Positions 17,801 through 26,120 of a DNA stretch of 64,000 bases are shown piece after piece. A model generated the notes under the pieces. The model worked only from the letters and a program-made list of their open reading frames with translations. It was not told where the DNA came from and ran no database searches. This DNA is from Actinomycetota bacterium. Lineage in GTDB: Bacteria > Actinomycetota > Actinomycetes > Propionibacteriales > Nocardioidaceae. The DNA is taken from the NCBI GenBank assembly GCA_009701885.1, contig WLJH01000006.1:82417-146416 (forward strand). The letters are read 5' to 3'. Each line of letters opens with the position of its first letter. Within the stretch, counting starts at the first letter, position 1. The position numbers were made by a program, and so were the translations under genes.

Positions 17801-18993
17801 GCACCACGACCACGACAACGGGAGCGCCCAAGACGCCCCGCACCCCGACGCCGAAGCGCTCCCTGCCCGGGACCGCCCGGGTCAGCACGAAGGTCTCCGG
17901 ACGGCCCGGCTTCTACCGGTCCTACTCTCAGGAGCTGGCGCTCTTCAACACCCGTCCCAAGCAGGTGGCGGTCGCCGCGGTCGTCCTGCTGGGCCTGCTC
18001 GGGCCGTTCGTGCTCGAGGACGCGCTGCTGCGCACCCTGGCGATCGCCTTCGTCTTCGCCATCGGCGCGCTCGGCCTCAACATCGTGACCGGCCTCGCGG
18101 GCCAGGTCTCGCTGGGGCACGCCTTCTTCCTGGGCGTCGGCGCCTACACGGCCGCGGCGATCTCCGGCGACCCGGAGGGGCGCACCATCGGCTTCGGCAT
18201 CGAGGAGATGTGGATCTGGCTGCCCGCCTCGGGCCTCGTCGCCGCCGCGTTCGGCGTCGCGGTCGCTCCCCTGGCCACCCGTCTGCGCGGCCTCTACCTG
18301 GCCATCGTGACCCTGGGCCTGGTCTTCATAGGCGAGCACGTCTTCCGCGAGTGGAGCGACCTCACCGGTGGGGCGGGCGTCGGTCGCTCGGCCGCGACGC
18401 CGCAGCTCTTCGGCTTCGACTTCTCCGAGGGCACCGAGATGTTCAGCCGCGAGCAGCAGCTCTACCTGCTGATGTTCGTGCTGATGCTGATCTTCGCCCT
18501 CGGCGCCCGCAACCTCGCACGCTCCCGCGTCGGCCGTGCCTTCTCGGCCGTGCGCGACCGGGACATGGCCGCGGAGATGATGTCGATCGACCTGCCGCGC
18601 ACCAAGGCGCTGGCCTTCGGCATCTCCTCCTTCTACGCCGGCTGCGCGGGCGGACTGCTCTACACCGTCTCGGGATTCTTCGACCCGGCGTCGTTCAACC
18701 TCCTGCTCTCGGTGCAGTTCATCGCGATGGTCCTCATCGGCGGTGCCGGCACCGTGGGAGGCACCATCGCGGGCGCCCTGTTCGTGTCGCTCCTGCCGAC
18801 ACTGACCCGCGAGCTGCCCGCCTTCATCCCCCTGATCAGCCAACAGGTGACAGAGACACCCAACGTGTTCCAGGTCGAGCAGATCCTCTACGGACTCTTG
18901 ATCGTGGTGTTCCTCTTGTTCGAACCTCGGGGCCTGTTCGGTATCTGGATGCGGATCCGCATCTACTGGAAGAGCTGGCCGTTCAGCTACTGA
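17797..18993 (+). CDS. livM: Branched-chain-type ABC permease, LivM-like
   Basis: 398 aa. A Thr/Pro-rich cytoplasmic start of about 50 residues precedes the membrane part. Typical LivM segments are GLNIVTGLAGQVSLGHAFFLGVGAY, SRVGRAFSAVRDRDMAAEMM (coupling loop) and VLIGGAGTVGGTIAGALFV. Ends 31 bp before the substrate-binding protein gene, which has its own strong ribosome binding site. Confidence 0.9.
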   Translation: MSTTTTTTGAPKTPRTPTPKRSLPGTARVSTKVSGRPGFYRSYSQELALFNTRPKQVAVAAVVLLGLLGPFVLEDALLRTLAIAFVFAIGALGLNIVTGLAGQVSLGHAFFLGVGAYTAAAISGDPEGRTIGFGIEEMWIWLPASGLVAAAFGVAVAPLATRLRGLYLAIVTLGLVFIGEHVFREWSDLTGGAGVGRSAATPQLFGFDFSEGTEMFSREQQLYLLMFVLMLIFALGARNLARSRVGRAFSAVRDRDMAAEMMSIDLPRTKALAFGISSFYAGCAGGLLYTVSGFFDPASFNLLLSVQFIAMVLIGGAGTVGGTIAGALFVSLLPTLTRELPAFIPLISQQVTETPNVFQVEQILYGLLIVVFLLFEPRGLFGIWMRIRIYWKSWPFSY

Positions 18994-19024
18994 ACGTCCG
19001 GATCAACGCAAAAGGAGAACTGCA

Positions 19025-20305
19025 ATGAAGCTGCGCAAGATGGGGGTGCTCCTCGCAGCCCTCGCGATGGCCGCCACCGGCTGCCGCGGTGGCGACACCG
19101 AGGAGGGCGACGGCGCCATCTCGGCACCGGGCGTCAGCGACGAGCCGTGCCCGGACGCCGTCAACGAGGACAACGGGTGCATCTACCTGGGGACCATCTC
19201 GGACCTCACCCAGGGACCGTTCGCGCCGCTCGGCGTGCCGATCACCGACGCCCAGGCGGCGTTCTGGGAGCGGGTCAACGAGGACGGGGGCATCGGTGGC
19301 TACGACATCAACGTCACCGAGTACGTCCGTGACAACCTCTACAACCCCGAGACCCACGCCCAGGTCTACAGCGAGATCGAGGGCGAGGTGCTCGCCCTCG
19401 CGCAGACCCTCGGCTCACCGACCACGCTCGCGATCCTGGAGCAGATGAAGAGCGCCGACGTCATCGGCGCCCCGGCCTCGTGGACCTCCCTGTGGGGCTT
19501 CGAGGACAACATCCTGGAGTCAGGCTCGTCGTACTGCGTCGACGCCATGAACGGCGTGGACTACTTCGTCGAGAACGAGGACATCTCGTCGGTCATGGCC
19601 GTCGGCTTCCCCGGTGACTACGGCGGCGACGCCGCGGCGGGCGCCGAGATCGCGGCCGAGGCCAACGGCATCGACTTCACCGACGTCGAGACCGCCCCGG
19701 GCCAGGAGGCCCAGTCCGGCGCCGTGTCGGCCATCGTCCGGCAGGACCCGGACCTGGTCATCCTCGGCACCGGTCCGACCGAGACCGCGGTCATCGTCGG
19801 ACAGGCCGCGGCCCAGGGCTACCAGGGCCAGTTCCTCGGCTCCTCGCCGACGTGGAACCCCGCCCTCCTGCAGAGCCCGGCCGGGCCGGCGCTGGAGCAG
19901 TTGTTCGTCCACGTGGGCCCGTGGGGTTCCTACGGCACCGACACGCCCGGTCACGAGGCCATGCGCGAGGCGCTGGGCGAGGTCGACCAGCCCAACGACG
20001 GCTACACCTCCGGCTGGGCGTGGAGCTACCCGATGAAGGCCGCGCTCGAGGAGTGACTCGGCGGCGACTACGAGGGCACCCGCGCCGGTCTGCTGGAGGC
20101 CGTCGAGGCCCTGGAGACCGTCGACTTCGAGGGCATGCTGCCCGAGGAGGCCGGCAACCGCTCCGGTGAGAACGACCTCTTCCGCCAGAGCGTGCTCTCG
20201 AACGTCGACCCCGACGCCGACGCCGGCCTGGCCCTGCTGGAGGACTTCTTCACCGGTCCCACCGCCGAGGCCGCCGAGATCGACGGCGCCTGCTTCGAGG
20301 GCTGA
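19025..20305 (+). pseudogene. ABC substrate-binding lipoprotein with in-frame TGA
   Basis: Type 1 periplasmic-binding protein of the LivK/HAAT class. AAAAGGAG precedes the ATG. The signal sequence ends in a lipobox (MAATGC), so the mature protein is membrane-anchored. The mature part reads GCIYLGTISDLTQGPFAPLG, then VNEDGGIGGYDINV, as usual for the family. After ...MKAALEE a TGA at 20054-20056 stops translation (343 aa). The same frame then continues for 82 sense codons with normal bias (LGGDYEGTRAGLLEAVEALE ... IDGACFEG) to a TGA at 20303-20305, right before a strong hairpin. The intact protein would be about 426 aa, a normal length. A nonsense mutation or a sequencing error is most likely; a C-terminally shortened protein may still be made. 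Confidence 0.85.
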
Positions 20306-20349
20306 GCCACCCCCGCTCCCCCGCAGCGCACGGCACTGCAGCACCACCA

Positions 20350-20386
20350 CGACGGCGTCGCACCCCACCCGGGTGCGGCGCCGTCG
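20350..20386 (+). terminator. Terminator after the ABC operon
   Basis: CGACGGCG pairs with CGCCGTCG, and inside it CGCACC pairs with GGTGCG, leaving a short loop. It lies 45 bp behind the second TGA of the substrate-binding protein gene, fitting the longer frame as the ancestral gene end. No T-run, as is usual in this genome. Confidence 0.6.
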
Positions 20387-20473
20387 CGCGTGCCCAGCCC
20401 GTCCGGTGCAGCCGTCGTACGCCGAGTTCTGCGCACCGCTGCAGACCCACTGGGAGGGTGACCCCGGGGGTCC

Positions 20474-20479
20474 TAGGTT
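20474..20479 (+). promoter_or_regulatory. -10 element TAGGTT of the aldo/keto reductase gene
   Basis: TAGGTT lies seven bases before the ATG at 20487, so the mRNA probably starts at the A of the start codon (leaderless). A GGAGG directly touches the ATG but its one-base spacing is too short to act as a ribosome binding site. Confidence 0.5.
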
Positions 20480-20486
20480 GGGAGGC

Positions 20487-21497
20487 ATGGAGTTTCGATA
20501 CCTCGGCAACAGCGGGCTCAAGATCTCGGAGATCACCTACGGCAACTGGCTGACCCACGGGTCGCAGGTCGAGAACGACGCGGCGACCGCCTGCGTGCGG
20601 GCCGCGCTCGACGCGGGCATCAGCACCTTCGACACCGCCGACGTCTACGCGAACACCAAGGCCGAGACCGTCCTCGGCGAGGCGCTGGCCGGTGAGCGGC
20701 GCGAGAGCCTGGAGATCTTCACGAAGGTCTACTGGCCCACCGGCCCGGGCGGCAAGAACGACACCGGCCTGTCCCGCAAGCACATCATGGAGTCGATCAA
20801 CGGGTCGCTGACCCGGCTGCGGACCGACTACGTCGACCTCTACCAGGCGCACCGCTACGACACCGAGACGCCGCTGGAGGAGACCATGCAGGCCTTCGCC
20901 GACGTCGTGCGGCAGGGCAAGGCGCTCTACATCGGTGTCTCGGAGTGGACCGCCGACCAGATCCGCGCCGGCCACGCGCTGGCGAAGGACCTCGGCATCC
21001 AGCTGATCAGCAGCCAGCCGCAGTACTCCATGCTCTGGCGCGTCATCGAGGGCGAGGTCGTCCCGACGTGCGAGGAGCTCGGCATCTCCCAGATCGTGTG
21101 GAGCCCGATCGCCCAGGGCGTCCTGACCGGCAAGTACCAGCCCGGCCAGGCCCCGCCGGCCGGCTCGCGCGCCACCGACGACAAGGGCGGCGCCGACATG
21201 ATCAAGCGCTGGATGGACGACGACCTGCTCACCCGCGTGCAGCAGCTCAAGCCGCTCGCCGAGGAGGCCGGCCTCACGATGGCCCAGCTTGCCGTCGCCT
21301 GGGTCCTGCAGAACCCCAACGTCGCCTCCGCCCTGGTCGGCGCCTCGCGCCCCGAGCAGGTCCACGACAACGTGGCCGCCGCGGGCAAGAAGCTCGACGC
21401 CGACCTGCTCACGAAGATCGACGAGGTGCTCGGCGACGCCGTCGTCTCCGACCCGGGCATGACCGCACGCACGGCTCCCCAGGGCCGGGTCGCCTGA
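20487..21497 (+). CDS. Aldo/keto reductase
   Basis: 336 aa, NADPH-dependent oxidoreductase of the AKR superfamily, potassium-channel beta-subunit-like branch. The catalytic tetrad is present: Asp in FDTADVY, Tyr of the same motif (TADVYANTKAETVLGEAL), Lys in EIFTKVYWP and His in YQAHRYD. NADP-binding segments near the C-terminus read GASRPEQVHDNV. Likely cytosolic reduction of aldehydes or sugars; the substrate cannot be told. Stands alone, convergent with the nitroreductase gene 12 bp away. Confidence 0.9.
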   Translation: MEFRYLGNSGLKISEITYGNWLTHGSQVENDAATACVRAALDAGISTFDTADVYANTKAETVLGEALAGERRESLEIFTKVYWPTGPGGKNDTGLSRKHIMESINGSLTRLRTDYVDLYQAHRYDTETPLEETMQAFADVVRQGKALYIGVSEWTADQIRAGHALAKDLGIQLISSQPQYSMLWRVIEGEVVPTCEELGISQIVWSPIAQGVLTGKYQPGQAPPAGSRATDDKGGADMIKRWMDDDLLTRVQQLKPLAEEAGLTMAQLAVAWVLQNPNVASALVGASRPEQVHDNVAAAGKKLDADLLTKIDEVLGDAVVSDPGMTARTAPQGRVA

Positions 21498-21509
21498 GCC
21501 GGCGGCGGG

Positions 21510-22547
21510 TCAGGGCACGATCACGTCGTCCAGGGGTCGACGCGGCGAGGGGGCCAGCCGGGCCGAGGCGGTGTGCGGCCACCCCACCTGCAGCAGCAGC
21601 TGCGGGTGGGCAAGCAGCCCCAGCACGTCCTCACGGAGCCGCACGCGCACCTCCGCCACCTCCACGGGCAGCGAGACCGGCACCATACCGAGGCCCTCGG
21701 ACACCGCCTCGAGCCAGACCGCGCTCATCGCCTCCCCGGTGGCCAGCCAACCGTCGGGGCTGTCGTCGGGGTGGCACAGCGCCAGGACCGCCGTGTGCTG
21801 CGAGGCGCAGTCGTCCGGGGCGTCCACCTCGAGGGCCCCGCCCTCGCACCGACCGATCCCGAGGGGGTCGAGGAGCCGGTCGGGCACCAGTGCACCCGGC
21901 ACGCCCGCGCCCTCGCGGTCCCCGCCCCACCACTCGGCCAGCTCGCCCGCGGTCAGCGGCGAGCCATCGTGGTGGCCCGCGGCCGCGGCCACCAGCCGCT
22001 CCACCGCCACGCGCTGCCGGGCGTCGAGCCGCACCGTCGTGACGCCGTACGACGCCGCCAGCTCGCCCAGGTGGCGCAGCCGGTCCTCGGGCAGCTCCCA
22101 GGAGCTGAACGGCCTGCGGTCGGTGCGGCGCGCGACCAGCGAGGAGAGCGCGATCCGCTCGGCGGGACCTGCGTGCACGACCTCGCCGAGGTGCAGCCTG
22201 GCGACCAGGTCCGGCGGTCCGCCCACGGGGAACCGCTCGACCGTCACGGCCCGGTCCACGGCGCGGGCCGCGACCATCGCGTGGTGCAGGGCCGCCCCGA
22301 GGCTGAGGGTCATCAGCCGCCCGCGCGGGTCCAGGACGCGCAGCTGCCGGTCGTGGGCGGCGAAGAGCTCCAGGACGTCGTCCGAGACGATCCGCCAGCG
22401 CCAGGGCTGCGTGTTGTGCAGGCTGGGCGCCCGGGTGGCCAGGGCGACGACGTCGCGTGCGACCGAGGGCGCGGGCCGGCCGGTCCCGGCCGGGGTGGCG
22501 GCACGGCTCATCGCTAGGGCGGTCTCGCACGGGGCGTGGGTCGTCAT
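21510..22547 (-). CDS. Acg-family nitroreductase-like protein
   Basis: 345 aa. Resembles the mycobacterial Acg/Rv3131 family of DosR-regulated, FMN-binding nitroreductase-fold proteins: LATRAPSLHNTQPWRWRI near residue 38, RGRLMTLSLGAALHHAMVAA, SLVARRTDRRPFS and AVLALCHPDDSPDGWLATGEAMSAVWLEA. Proteins of this group usually lack the ordinary flavin-reductase activity and may store FMN in dormancy. A DosR-like box lies about 58-71 bp upstream of the start. The ATG at 22547 follows CACGCTGGGACC without a Shine-Dalgarno sequence, so it may be leaderless. Confidence 0.85.
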   Translation of the reverse strand: MTTHAPCETALAMSRAATPAGTGRPAPSVARDVVALATRAPSLHNTQPWRWRIVSDDVLELFAAHDRQLRVLDPRGRLMTLSLGAALHHAMVAARAVDRAVTVERFPVGGPPDLVARLHLGEVVHAGPAERIALSSLVARRTDRRPFSSWELPEDRLRHLGELAASYGVTTVRLDARQRVAVERLVAAAAGHHDGSPLTAGELAEWWGGDREGAGVPGALVPDRLLDPLGIGRCEGGALEVDAPDDCASQHTAVLALCHPDDSPDGWLATGEAMSAVWLEAVSEGLGMVPVSLPVEVAEVRVRLREDVLGLLAHPQLLLQVGWPHTASARLAPSPRRPLDDVIVP

Positions 22548-22604
22548 GGTCCCAGCGTGGGCCGGGCGTCGGGCGGCTGCACGAGCCGGAGGGCACGGCT
22601 GCGT

Positions 22605-22618
22605 GGGACAGAAGTCCC
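22605..22618 (-). promoter_or_regulatory. DosR/DevR-like box upstream of the Acg-type gene
   Basis: On the minus strand the site reads GGGACTTCTGTCCC, differing from the DosR core GGGACTTTNGNCCC at one position and forming GGGAC / GTCCC arms. Its centre is about 64 bp upstream of the start codon, one of the usual DosR distances if the mRNA is leaderless. Confidence 0.55.
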
Positions 22619-22647
22619 GCCCGGTTCAGACGGGGTTCACGGGCCGG

Positions 22648-24978
22648 TCAGGACAGCCGGTCCAGCAGGTCCTCGGAGAACGCCACCTCGTCGACGCAGC
22701 GGCTGGTGCGCCCCGGCACGGCGACCTCGCGGGACATCCGCAGCGAGGCCTGCACGGCCGTGGGCGCGGCCCCCTCGACCCGGTCGCAGAGCTCGCGCGC
22801 CACGGCGAGCCCGCTCCCCCGCGGTACGACCCGGCTCACCAGCCCCGCGGCCAGCGCCTCCCGGGCGTCGAGCAGCCGGCCGGTGAGCACCAGGTCGTCG
22901 GCGAGCCGGCGGCCCACCAGCCCGGCGAGCCGCTCGTGGGCGCCGTGCTCGGCGACCAGCCCCTTCCAGGGCTGGGTGAGGGCGAAGGTCGCACCCTCCT
23001 CGGCCACGACGACGTGGCAGGCCAGCAGCACCTCGAGGCCGGCGTCGTGCGCCGCACCCGCGACGGCCGCAACGACCGGCTTGTCCAGGTCGGCGCGCCC
23101 GGTCAGGCCGGCGGCCCCGTGCGGCGGGGTGACCAGGGTGCCTCCCCAGCCGATCTCGGTGAGGTCGAGACCCTCGCAGAAGACCTCGTCGCCGCCGTGC
23201 AGCAGCAGGGTGCGCGCGACCGGGTCGGCCAGGTAGGCGGTGACGACCTCGTCGAGCTCGGTGTGCGCGAGCCGGTCGAGGACGGGGCGCAGCACGCCCA
23301 CCTCCACCCGGGCGCCGACGCGCTCGACGACGACCCGGTCGAAGGTGCGGTCCAGCCGCGGCCGGCGGACCGGGTGCAGCCGGTCGAGGCTCGCCCGGGT
23401 GAGGGCCACCCGGTTGACGTGCTGGACGTGCCGGGCATGGACCCGCACGCCGATGGGCTCGGCGTCCTCGTCGGCGAGCAGCTCCAGCAGCTCGTCGTCG
23501 GCCGCGGCCGTCGCCAGGAACCGCCGTCCGGCCAGGTCGCGGCAGACCAGCATGGCGGTGCGGGTGCCGTCGCGGCGCGGCTCCACGCTGAAGGTCTCCA
23601 CGACGGCCGGACCGTCGGCCACCTCGGTCCACGGCACCCGCGGGCCGGCGTCGAGCGCCGCCTGCACGGCCGCCGAGTCGTCGGGGACCCAGGGGCGCGG
23701 GCGGGTGGCGTACACGCCGACGGCGTACTTGGAGAGCTGGCCGCCGTTGGCACCGACCAGGACCGTGCTCGCGGGATCGCGGCGGGTGCGGCGCACCGCC
23801 TCGGCGACGGCGTGCAGGGAGTAGTTGCTGCCGGCGCCGCCGAAGAAGGGCAGCCCTCCGGTGAGCGTGAGCCGGCGCGGGTCGGAGGTGTCGATGCCCA
23901 GGGCGTCGGTGACGGTGGTGATCGCGACCGGGAAGCAGCTGTAGAGGTCCATCGCGTCGACGTCCTCGATGCCGAGGCCGGCGCCCTCCAGGGCGTGCTG
24001 CACCGCGGCCACGGTCGCGGGGCCGCGGGAGAGGTCGGGGCGCTCGAGCATGGTCTGCTCGGCCAGGCTGGCGTGCCCGTGCAGGAAGACCCAGCGCTCC
24101 TGCGGCACACCCAGCGCGCGGGCCGCCTCGACCGAGGCGAGCAGCACGGCCGCACCCTGGTTGACCTGGTCGCGGGCCACCATGAGCCGGCGGTAGGGGT
24201 CGGCGACGACCCGGTTGTCGGCGGTCGTGGTGGCGACCTCCTCGACCGAGCGCACCGTCGGAGCCGCGGCGTGCGGGTGCGCGGCGGCGACCTCGCTCAT
24301 CGGCGCCAGCAGGTCGGCCATCTGCTTGGCGTAGGTGCGCCGGTCCAGGCCCAGCCGGTGTCGCCGGGCGTGCTCGAGCAGGGCGTACTGCACCGGCGCG
24401 TTCGTCATCCCGTGCAGCACCTGGTGGCGGGTGTTGACCAGGTGGGTGCCGCGGCCGCGGTCGACCTCCGGGCCGGTGACGTCCTCGTGGAAGTCCGGCC
24501 GCTCGCCTCCGGCGCCCGCGCCGCGGGCGAAGTGCCGGGTCGTCGAGGTGACGTCGGCACCCATGACGAGCGCGACCCGGTGCTCGCCGTCGGCGACCGC
24601 CTGGGCGAGCTCGTTGACCAGGCTCTGGGGCGTCTGCCCGCCGAGCGCGTCGTGCACGACGTACGACGGCGACGCACCGACCCGGCGCAGGACCGCCCAG
24701 GGGTAGGACGTGGGGGTGCCCAGCGGGGAGCCGAACCCCATGGCCTCGAAGGAGCGGGTCATCGCCGCCGCGTCCAGCGCCGCCAGGACCTCCGCCGGGT
24801 CGGTGCCGGAGCCGGCGACCGCGTCGGCCGCCGCGGCGCGGACCGCGTCGGCGGCCAGGGCGGCCTCCGACCGCGCGATGTAGTCGGGCGAGCCGAGGGT
24901 TTCGGAGACCTCGCCGACGCCGATCAGGACAGGCGTCGTGGGGGGCAGCTGGTCGAAGGGGTCGGCGTCCGCGTGCAC
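22648..24978 (-). CDS. Thiolase-like / enoyl-CoA hydratase fusion protein
   Basis: 776 aa from the GTG at 24978. Residues 1-about 520 are an acetyl-CoA-acetyltransferase-type thiolase. It has VVHDALGGQTPQSLVNELA where thiolases carry the nucleophilic Cys (so that Cys is missing, as in the SCP2-like subgroup), LHGHASLAEQTM, MDLYSCFPVAITT and GGLPFFGGAGSNYSLHA. Residues about 560-776 are a crotonase fold: [40 protein letters not shown] and LTQPWKGLVAEHGAHERL. The two are in one frame with even codon bias. Normally separate enzymes of fatty acid or sterol side-chain degradation. A KstR-like palindrome precedes the start. An upstream TTG at 25014 would place the operator inside the gene and was not chosen. 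Confidence 0.82.
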   Translation of the reverse strand: MHADADPFDQLPPTTPVLIGVGEVSETLGSPDYIARSEAALAADAVRAAAADAVAGSGTDPAEVLAALDAAAMTRSFEAMGFGSPLGTPTSYPWAVLRRVGASPSYVVHDALGGQTPQSLVNELAQAVADGEHRVALVMGADVTSTTRHFARGAGAGGERPDFHEDVTGPEVDRGRGTHLVNTRHQVLHGMTNAPVQYALLEHARRHRLGLDRRTYAKQMADLLAPMSEVAAAHPHAAAPTVRSVEEVATTTADNRVVADPYRRLMVARDQVNQGAAVLLASVEAARALGVPQERWVFLHGHASLAEQTMLERPDLSRGPATVAAVQHALEGAGLGIEDVDAMDLYSCFPVAITTVTDALGIDTSDPRRLTLTGGLPFFGGAGSNYSLHAVAEAVRRTRRDPASTVLVGANGGQLSKYAVGVYATRPRPWVPDDSAAVQAALDAGPRVPWTEVADGPAVVETFSVEPRRDGTRTAMLVCRDLAGRRFLATAAADDELLELLADEDAEPIGVRVHARHVQHVNRVALTRASLDRLHPVRRPRLDRTFDRVVVERVGARVEVGVLRPVLDRLAHTELDEVVTAYLADPVARTLLLHGGDEVFCEGLDLTEIGWGGTLVTPPHGAAGLTGRADLDKPVVAAVAGAAHDAGLEVLLACHVVVAEEGATFALTQPWKGLVAEHGAHERLAGLVGRRLADDLVLTGRLLDAREALAAGLVSRVVPRGSGLAVARELCDRVEGAAPTAVQASLRMSREVAVPGRTSRCVDEVAFSEDLLDRLS

Positions 24979-24986
24979 CGCAGAAC

Positions 24987-25000
24987 TAGAACACGTTCCT
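24987..25000 (-). promoter_or_regulatory. KstR-like palindrome, copy 1
   Basis: TAGAACACGTTCCT matches the TetR-family KstR core TnnAACnnGTTnnA except for the last base, and contains the perfect palindrome GAACACGTTC. It lies 9 bp upstream of the start of the thiolase-hydratase gene, in the 52-bp space after ctlX, where a bound repressor would block transcription. Confidence 0.5.
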
Positions 25001-25030
25001 GTTCCTGGCGGCAATGCGGGGTGCCGGGGC

Positions 25031-26056
25031 TCAGCCCTGGTTGACCAGGCGCCCGTCGGCGGTGACCGGGTGGTCCTCGTTGATGGCCACGACCGCCAGC
25101 GTCGGTCCGCGCTCGGCCACGGGTCGCCGGTCGAGGTGGATGCCGGCGATCATGCAGCGCACCGACCCCCCGGCCAGCTCGATGGTCGGGATGTCGACGG
25201 CGACGATCTCGCAGGATTCCTCGATCATTGCCACCTGGTCGGGGCGCAGGCTGGCGCGGGCCCGCGCCGACATCGCCATCACGTAGCGGCGCCGACCGTC
25301 CGGGTGGCGCCCGCACAGCTCGACGGCGTTCCCGGCGAACTCGCGCACCTGCTCCTCGGTGAGCTCGACGAGGCGGCGGCCGTTGACGGTCAACCGCTCG
25401 CGCACCTGCTCGCGCCGCACCGGGTCGGGGATGAGGTCGAGGGCCATGAGCGCGACGTCGGTGCCCACGCAGGCCATGACGTTGGTGTGGTAGACGGGGA
25501 TCCCGGCGGAGTCGACGGCGTCGAAGGCCATAGGCTCGTAGAGGAAGTCGGCGCAGAAGCGCTCCAGCACCTGCTCGTCGGCGCGGTGGCTGCGCGCGAC
25601 GTAGGCCACCCGTGAGACGTGGTCCAGCACCATCGCGCCGGTGCCCTCGAGGAAGATGCCGTCCGGCTCGAGGCCGGAGTAGTCGACGACCGCCTGGACG
25701 CGGTACTCCGACTTGAGCATCTCCAGCACGTCGGCACGCCGCTCGTGGCGCCGGTTCGAGGCGTACATCGGGAAGACGCCGACCAGGCCGCCGGCGTGGG
25801 TGGAGACCCAGTTGTTGGGGAAGACGCTGTCGGGGCGGGTGTGGTCGTGGTCCTCGAAGACGTGGACGCGCACCCCGACCGCCCGCAGCGCGTCGGCCAC
25901 GGCGTCCATCTCGGCCAGCGCCCGCGCCGAGATCACCTCCGGGGACTCCCCCGCCGGCACGTCGGACTGGAAGGCGTTGTCGGCAGCGGTCGCGGGGTTC
26001 GGCAGGAACCGGGTCGCGCGGACGAGGACGACGGCGGAGGGGGCTTGGGCGCTCAC
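25031..26056 (-). CDS. ctlX: Citrulline utilization hydrolase CtlX family protein
   Basis: 341 aa, amidinotransferase/dimethylarginine-dimethylaminohydrolase fold. Family features: an N-terminal VLVRATRFLPNPATAADNAFQ, the substrate-binding SVFPNNWVSTHAGG near residue 85, FLEGTGAMVLDH near 140, the His-containing IPVYHTNVMACVGTD near 205 and a C-terminal GGSVRCMIAGIH with the catalytic Cys. Proteins of this group hydrolyse guanidine or ureido groups of arginine derivatives such as citrulline. The GTG lies six bases behind the -10 element TAGCCT (26068-26063), so the gene is probably leaderless. Confidence 0.85.
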   Translation of the reverse strand: MSAQAPSAVVLVRATRFLPNPATAADNAFQSDVPAGESPEVISARALAEMDAVADALRAVGVRVHVFEDHDHTRPDSVFPNNWVSTHAGGLVGVFPMYASNRRHERRADVLEMLKSEYRVQAVVDYSGLEPDGIFLEGTGAMVLDHVSRVAYVARSHRADEQVLERFCADFLYEPMAFDAVDSAGIPVYHTNVMACVGTDVALMALDLIPDPVRREQVRERLTVNGRRLVELTEEQVREFAGNAVELCGRHPDGRRRYVMAMSARARASLRPDQVAMIEESCEIVAVDIPTIELAGGSVRCMIAGIHLDRRPVAERGPTLAVVAINEDHPVTADGRLVNQG

Positions 26057-26062
26057 GGCGAG

Positions 26063-26068
26063 AGGCTA
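26063..26068 (-). promoter_or_regulatory. -10 element TAGCCT of ctlX
   Basis: Minus-strand TAGCCT with a six-base gap to the GTG at 26056; no Shine-Dalgarno sequence. Leaderless promoter. Confidence 0.5.
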
Positions 26069-26106
26069 GGTCACCCCAAGGTGCGTGCGCACAACGGCGC
26101 GGACTG

Positions 26107-26118
26107 GGAACGTGTTCC
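26107..26118 (+). promoter_or_regulatory. KstR-like palindrome, copy 2
   Basis: GGAACGTGTTCC is a perfect 12-bp palindrome ending two bases before the ATG of the hydrolase gene. With one flanking base on each side it matches TnnAACnnGTTnnA except for the first T. It shares GGAACGTGTTC with the minus-strand reading of copy 1. Confidence 0.5.
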
Positions 26119-26120
26119 AC

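Noticed and set aside
20054..20056. Selenocysteine at the TGA in the substrate-binding protein
   Set aside because: No SECIS-like hairpin right behind it and no selenoprotein in this family; mutation or error is simpler.
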